64,000 nt of DNA from Betaproteobacteria bacterium. Its GTDB lineage: Bacteria > Pseudomonadota > Gammaproteobacteria > Burkholderiales > SG8-41. This document shows positions 60,409 through 64,000 of the stretch, one piece after another. The position numbers and the translations under genes were made by a program. Each line of letters starts with the position of its first letter. The first letter of the stretch is position 1. The DNA lies in contig OMIN01000155.1 in the NCBI GenBank assembly GCA_900299145.1, forward strand, positions 62,001-126,000, read 5' to 3'. A model generated the notes under the pieces. It saw nothing but the letters and a program-made list of their open reading frames with translations, searched no databases and had not been told where the DNA came from.

Positions 60409-62088
60409 TCAATCATCCGCCAGCGCAAATACCCACAGCGAGCCGTTGCGCGGCTGGCCTGCGAACAAGTCACCCTGACGCAACACGCCGGTCCCGCCGA
60501 GGCCCGACTGAATTGCCACGTACTGCTTGCCCTTGTGCGTAAAAGTGATCGGTTGCGCGTTGATGCCCGAGGGCGTTTTGAATTGCCACAGCTGTGCGCC
60601 GCTATCGATATCGAAGGCGGCAAATTCGCCGGTGGCCTTGCCGCTGAACAATAGGCCCCCCTTGGTGGCGAGCATCGAGCTGTAGCTCGGCGCGTACTGT
60701 TCGGCCTGACGCCAGCGCGGTTTACCGCTGATGGGATCAATGGCTTCGAGATGCCCTATTGGCCGGCCTGCCTCGCGCGGTGCGGGCAGGTTTTCAAAGC
60801 CGACGTAGCGCGCGCCGACCTTGTATTCCCCCGGGTTGTCTTTTTTGACCAGCCGCGAGTTGTGCATGGTGTTGGCGTACAACAAACCCGTTTCAGGATT
60901 GAACGCCGCATGCGCCCAGTTCTTGGCGCCCCACTGGCCGGGCCACAACTCGATCTGCTTACCGGCGCGAAAATCTTTGGCCAGTGGTGTTTCAACCGGG
61001 CGGCCCGTGGCAAGATCAATATGGCTCGCCCAACTGACTTTCTCGAACGCAGGCGCGGCGATAAGTTGACCATTCGTACGATCCACCACATACAAAAAGC
61101 CGCCGCGGCTCATGTGCATCACGACTTTGCGCGTGACACCATTGTGCGGAATATCGGCGATGATCCATTCCCAGTTCGCGTCCAGATCGAACATTTCATT
61201 CGGCACCAGTTGGTAGTGCCAGACGATTTCGCCGGTCTTTGGGCGCACCGCAATCACTGAGGCGGTGTAGAGGTTATCGCCTGGCCGGGAATCCGGGTTC
61301 CACGGGGCTGCGTTGCCGGTGCCCCAATACATTAAATCCAGTTGTGGATCGTAAGAGCCCGTGATCCAGGTAGAGCCGCCACCAGTGGCCCATGCTTTGC
61401 TGTTCTTGGGCCAGGTTTCGCTGCCTTTTTCACCTGGCGCGGGCACCGTGTAACGACGCCACAGCCGCTTGCCGGTGTCCGGGTCATAGCTATCGATGAA
61501 TCCGCGGATGCCGAACTCGGCGCCCGACAGGCCTGTCACCACCACGCCGTTGGCGACCAGCGGAGCGCCGATGATGGAAAAGCCTTCCTTCCACTCGGCG
61601 ACCTTGGTCTTCCATACTTCCTTGCCCGTTTTCTGATCAAGCGCCACCATGTGCGCGTCGAGTGTGCCGCGGTACACCTTGCCATTATAGAGGGCCACGC
61701 CCCTATACGATTGCCCTCAACACACCACCCGCGGCGAAGCCGGGTCAAAATTCACCGGCGTGCGCCATAACACTTTGCCGGTGGCGGCCTCAACCGCCAC
61801 CGTGAATTTGGCATTGGCAGCGTAAATCACGCCCTCGTAGACCATGGGCTGTGCCTGCTCGCCCAATTCGCTTTCAAGAGACAGGCTCCACACCGGCACC
61901 AGATTCCTTACGTTGCGCTTGTTGATCTGCGTCAGCGTGCTGTAGCGGTGCTGGCCGTAATTCATGCCGTAGTTCACCACGTTATCGGTGTTGGCACTGC
62001 CGGTGACAAGCTCTTGTTGGGATTGGGAAAACACTTGTGTCGACGCCAACAACAATGCCGTCGCCGACAAATACGCGAAACGCCGCAT
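60409..62088 (-). CDS. PQQ-dependent alcohol dehydrogenase, tandem copy 4, with in-frame TGA at the second vicinal Cys (candidate selenoprotein or nonsense mutant)
   Basis: Read through one TGA, this is a 559-residue protein collinear with copies 1-3. It has ATG 62088 after TTGGAG, a signal peptide (LSATALLLASTQVFS), RVVC at 120-123, TGA as codon 124 (61719-61717), then GQSYRGVALYNGK and an undamaged remainder. That remainder includes SGAEFGIRGF, WGTGNAAPWN and the Asp-x-Asp NEMFDLDANW, and runs to the stop at 60409. The paralogues have Cys-Cys at 123-124, so the TGA replaces exactly the second Cys. There is no other Cys in the protein and no frameshift. Either TGA encodes selenocysteine (Cys-Sec pair) or a single Cys codon mutated to stop. 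Confidence 0.8.
61686..61707 (-). other. SECIS-like hairpin after the in-frame TGA
   Basis: Nine nt after the TGA the mRNA reads UAUAG-GGGC, loop GUG, GCCC-U-CUAUA. This gives nine base pairs with one bulged U on the 3' side and a 3-nt loop starting with G. The loop starts 18 nt after the UGA, within the 16-37 nt window used for bacterial SECIS models. The paralogues lack this hairpin. E. coli SECIS has its bulged U on the 5' side, so the match is partial. A competing GAGGGC/GCCCUC stem that includes UGA is possible. Confidence 0.45.
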
Positions 62089-62235
62089 GGGGAACTCCAA
62101 AAAGGAAAACAACGGGATGATGGCAAAAAAAAGCGCGCAATGATTCTAACAATGGGCCTTGCCGAACGCCACCGCCACAAGCGGCGTGCCATGAAGCACT
62201 GCGCGCATGAGTTTGCTGCAATACAGCAACACGCC

Positions 62236-62251
62236 AACTATCTGAATTTAA
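62236..62251 (+). repeat. AT-rich gene-boundary repeat, copy 20 (short)
   Basis: It reads AACTATCTGAATTTAA. The TAA stop codon of the minus-strand TctC gene (62250-62248) lies within its end. Confidence 0.5.
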
Positions 62252-63255
62252 AGTGGCTTCGCGCCCGCCGCCTGAAATATCTTGCGGCGCGTGACGATTT
62301 CTTCCCGGATCAATTTCTCGAAGGCTTCCGGTGTACCAGTGCGCACTACCGCACCCTGAGCCAGCAGTTTTTCCCGGATCTCCGTTGATTCGAGTATGCG
62401 CACGATTGCCGCGTTGAGTTTGAGAACTACGGCGCGCGGCGTTTTTGCCGGGGCGACAAAACCATACCAGCCGTCGTATTCAAAACCGGGCAGCGCAGCT
62501 TCTGCGACCGTGGGCACCTCCGGCAACTGCACGATGCGCTGCGCGGGCGTCACCGCCAGCGCCTGCAAGCGCCCGCTTTTGAGCAGTGGGATTACCGCCA
62601 GCGTCGGTGCGACAAAATACTGCGTGCGGCCCGTCATGGTGTCGTTCATCGCCTCTGGCACGCCCTTATAGGGCACGTGCGTAGCGCTGATGCCCGCCGA
62701 GTAATTGAAAAGTTCCGAGCCGTAATGCGTGCCGCTGCCGATGCCCGACGAAGCAAAATTCAAGAATTTAGGCTTTTGCTTTGCCAATGCAATCAGGTCT
62801 TTCAGCGATTTCAGCCCCAGCGACGGCGACGCTACGATCACCAGCGGCGTACTCGCGATTTGCGTGATGCCCGCGAAATCGCGCACCGTGTCGTACGGCA
62901 GCTGGTCGTAGAGCGCGGCGCTGCCAGCAAACGCTGATGAGGTAAGCAGCAGTGTGTAGCCATCGGGCGCGGCGCTGGCGACAATGCCACCCGCCACCGT
63001 ACCGCCAGCGCTGGGACGGTTGTCCGTCACTACTTGCTGGCCCCACGCTTCGTAGAGCTTGGGGCCGATCATGCGCGAGAGAATATCGGTGGCACTGCCG
63101 GCGGAAAAAGGCACCACAACGCGTATGGGCTTGGTGGGGTAATTGACTTGACTGCCCTGAGTGCTCTGCGCCCCCTGAGCGCCCGCCGATGTTGACAGCG
63201 GCAACGCGGCCATTGCCAGCAGTGCCGCCGCCCACCCTTGATTGATCAAAGCCAT
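62248..63255 (-). CDS. Bug/TctC-family periplasmic solute-binding protein
   Basis: The 335-residue protein has signal peptide AALLAMAALPLSTSAGA (cleavage near AGAQG), then PIRVVVPFSAGSATDILSRM, VVTDNRPSAGGTVAGGIVA, PYDTVRDFAGITQ, HVPYKGVPEAMNDTMTG and AEAALPGFEYDGWYG. Its ATG overlaps the TGA of the FAH-family gene by one base (TGATG), so translation is coupled and the pair probably handles one substrate. It is 159 nt upstream of the four PQQ dehydrogenases on the same strand. Confidence 0.9.
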   Translation of the reverse strand: MALINQGWAAALLAMAALPLSTSAGAQGAQSTQGSQVNYPTKPIRVVVPFSAGSATDILSRMIGPKLYEAWGQQVVTDNRPSAGGTVAGGIVASAAPDGYTLLLTSSAFAGSAALYDQLPYDTVRDFAGITQIASTPLVIVASPSLGLKSLKDLIALAKQKPKFLNFASSGIGSGTHYGSELFNYSAGISATHVPYKGVPEAMNDTMTGRTQYFVAPTLAVIPLLKSGRLQALAVTPAQRIVQLPEVPTVAEAALPGFEYDGWYGFVAPAKTPRAVVLKLNAAIVRILESTEIREKLLAQGAVVRTGTPEAFEKLIREEIVTRRKIFQAAGAKPL

Positions 63256-64000
63256 CAGCCGCCGGTGGTGCCGGCGCCCGCGTTGGCGTACTTGCCGGTC
63301 AACTGCGGAGTCGTCCCCTTGAGGCCCTTTTGCTGACGATCAAGACGCGTTTCACGAGCCCAGGTGCGATTGTGTTCGTCCTTTACCGTCACCATCAATC
63401 GGCCCAAGCCTTCGACTTCGAGTTCGATCTTGTCGCCGCCCTGGAACGCCGACAGCCCGCGATGATTGGTGCCGGTGGCGAGAATGTCACCCGGCTCCAG
63501 ATCATGTATGCCGGAAATCCATTCGATGCAGCGCGGAATCTTGTGCGCCATGTCGTCGGTGTTATAGTCCTGCTTGATCACACCGTTGACCCACAGCTGC
63601 ACGCGCAGTTTTTGCGGATCCTTGATCTCGTCGGCCGTCACGATGTACGGGCCAATGGGCGCAAAGGTGTCGCGCGATTTCACCTGATAAAAAGAATTGC
63701 CAAGTTTCGTGGCATCGCGTGCGGAGCCATCGATAAAGTTGGTGTAGCCGAAAATATGTTCCATCGCGCGCGATTGCGGCACGTTGCGCGCGCGCTTGCC
63801 CATCACCAGCGCAAGTTCCGCTTCGCCCTCAAAAATCGACAGCGGAATATCCGGCATGATCATGGTGTCGCCATGACCGACGATGCAGCCGGGGGATTTG
63901 TGGAACGCGTTGATCTCCGCAGGCTTGGGCAACGTGCCGTTTTCCATGTAGTTCACCGCCATGCAATCCACATTGACCGGTTTGGGCAGCGGCGGGCGAA
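63255..64000 (-). CDS. Fumarylacetoacetate hydrolase (FAH) family protein, 5'-truncated by the window edge
   Basis: At least 248 residues are visible; the open frame runs past 64000 (LPKPVNVDCMAVNYMENG continues upstream), so the N-terminus is missing. The FAH fold is clear: NAFHKSPGCIVGHGDTMIMP, then IFEGEAELALVMGKRARNV with the Glu metal ligands, GYTNFIDGSARDATKLG, GPYIVTADEIKDPQKL and LEPGDILATGTNHRG. Family members cleave or decarboxylate 2-oxo acids and 1,3-diketones using Mg2+ (fumarylacetoacetate, 2-hydroxyhepta-2,4-dienedioate, acylpyruvates). The C-terminal 25 residues are a basic, Gly-rich extension. Which substrate is used cannot be decided. Confidence 0.9.
   Translation of the reverse strand, partial: RPPLPKPVNVDCMAVNYMENGTLPKPAEINAFHKSPGCIVGHGDTMIMPDIPLSIFEGEAELALVMGKRARNVPQSRAMEHIFGYTNFIDGSARDATKLGNSFYQVKSRDTFAPIGPYIVTADEIKDPQKLRVQLWVNGVIKQDYNTDDMAHKIPRCIEWISGIHDLEPGDILATGTNHRGLSAFQGGDKIELEVEGLGRLMVTVKDEHNRTWARETRLDRQQKGLKGTTPQLTGKYANAGAGTTGG

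Noticed and set aside
58662-60740. Extended 692-residue form of PQQ dehydrogenase copy 3
   Set aside because: The first about 120 residues are antisense-like Arg/Ser-rich sequence overlapping copy 4; ATG 60380 has a ribosome-binding site and a lipoprotein leader.
61717-62112. A separate 131-residue short PQQ-domain protein
   Set aside because: It ends at the TGA in mid-blade and its sequence continues in frame into the next open frame; one interrupted or recoded gene explains both.
1-64000. CRISPR array, tRNA, rRNA, transposase or phage genes
   Set aside because: No regularly spaced direct repeats, no cloverleaf-like sequences and no recognisable transposase, integrase or phage structural proteins were seen.

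Overview
The window looks like a betaproteobacterial chromosome segment, most likely Burkholderiales. I infer this from the GC-rich coding style, six orphan Bug/TctC-type solute-binding proteins without their TctAB membrane partners, CaiB/BaiF CoA-transferases, MmgE/PrpD proteins, TfdA-like dioxygenases and one PEP-CTERM exported protein. There are no rRNA or tRNA genes, no CRISPR array, no transposase and no phage genes. It is a peripheral-catabolism region made of many short operons, each pairing a binding protein with one or two enzymes.

Layout. 1-8.7 kb: a small orphan gene, an Ldh-family dehydrogenase, TctC, a frameshifted MmgE/PrpD gene, a family-3 binding protein, a quinone-oxidoreductase/acyl-CoA-synthetase pair and another TctC. 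8.7-14.6 kb: an ECF42-type sigma factor with a C-terminal repeat domain, followed by a minus-strand row of small genes (two DGPF/YCII proteins, VOC, SRPBCC, BNR-repeat, DUF1801, MoaD-like and DUF1428). A TGTCGA-N17-CGAC element lies ahead of the row and fits the promoter class of this sigma family. 14.7-25.9 kb: amidohydrolase, MATE pump, exported metallo-beta-lactamase-fold enzyme, OYE-type reductase, dioxygenases, PEP-CTERM protein, CoA-transferase and GST. 26-38.4 kb: a PdxA/TphB-like dehydrogenase divergent from a phthalate-dioxygenase-like Rieske oxygenase, a fused CoA-transferase, an enoyl-CoA hydratase, a dihydroxyphthalate-decarboxylase-like protein, TctC and HyuAB. 38.4-50.9 kb: a second fused CoA-transferase, a CapA-like protein, two TctC, two TfdA-like oxygenases, and exported amidohydrolase, lactonase-like and cyclase-like proteins. 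50.9-52.3 kb: three small AT-richer genes bounded by attC-like sites, resembling integron cassettes without an integrase. 52.7-64 kb: a minus-strand run of FAH-family enzyme, TctC, four tandem PQQ alcohol dehydrogenases, cytochrome c, cytochrome b561, hydrolase and VOC protein.

Three observations stand out. First, the fourth PQQ dehydrogenase is intact apart from one in-frame TGA, and that TGA sits exactly where its three paralogues have the second Cys of the conserved vicinal Cys-Cys pair. A hairpin with bacterial-SECIS-like geometry begins 9 nt after it, so this is either a candidate selenoprotein (Cys-Sec pair) or a nonsense mutation. Second, all four dehydrogenases carry the Asp-X-Asp signature associated with lanthanide-dependent PQQ enzymes. 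Third, a short AT-rich motif (consensus TAAGTATTTGATTTTATTGA) occurs about 20 times in both orientations, nearly always at gene starts or stops and occasionally inside coding sequence. I do not recognise it as a described element.

All calls come from reading the sequence and recalled family signatures. No database search or folding program was run.
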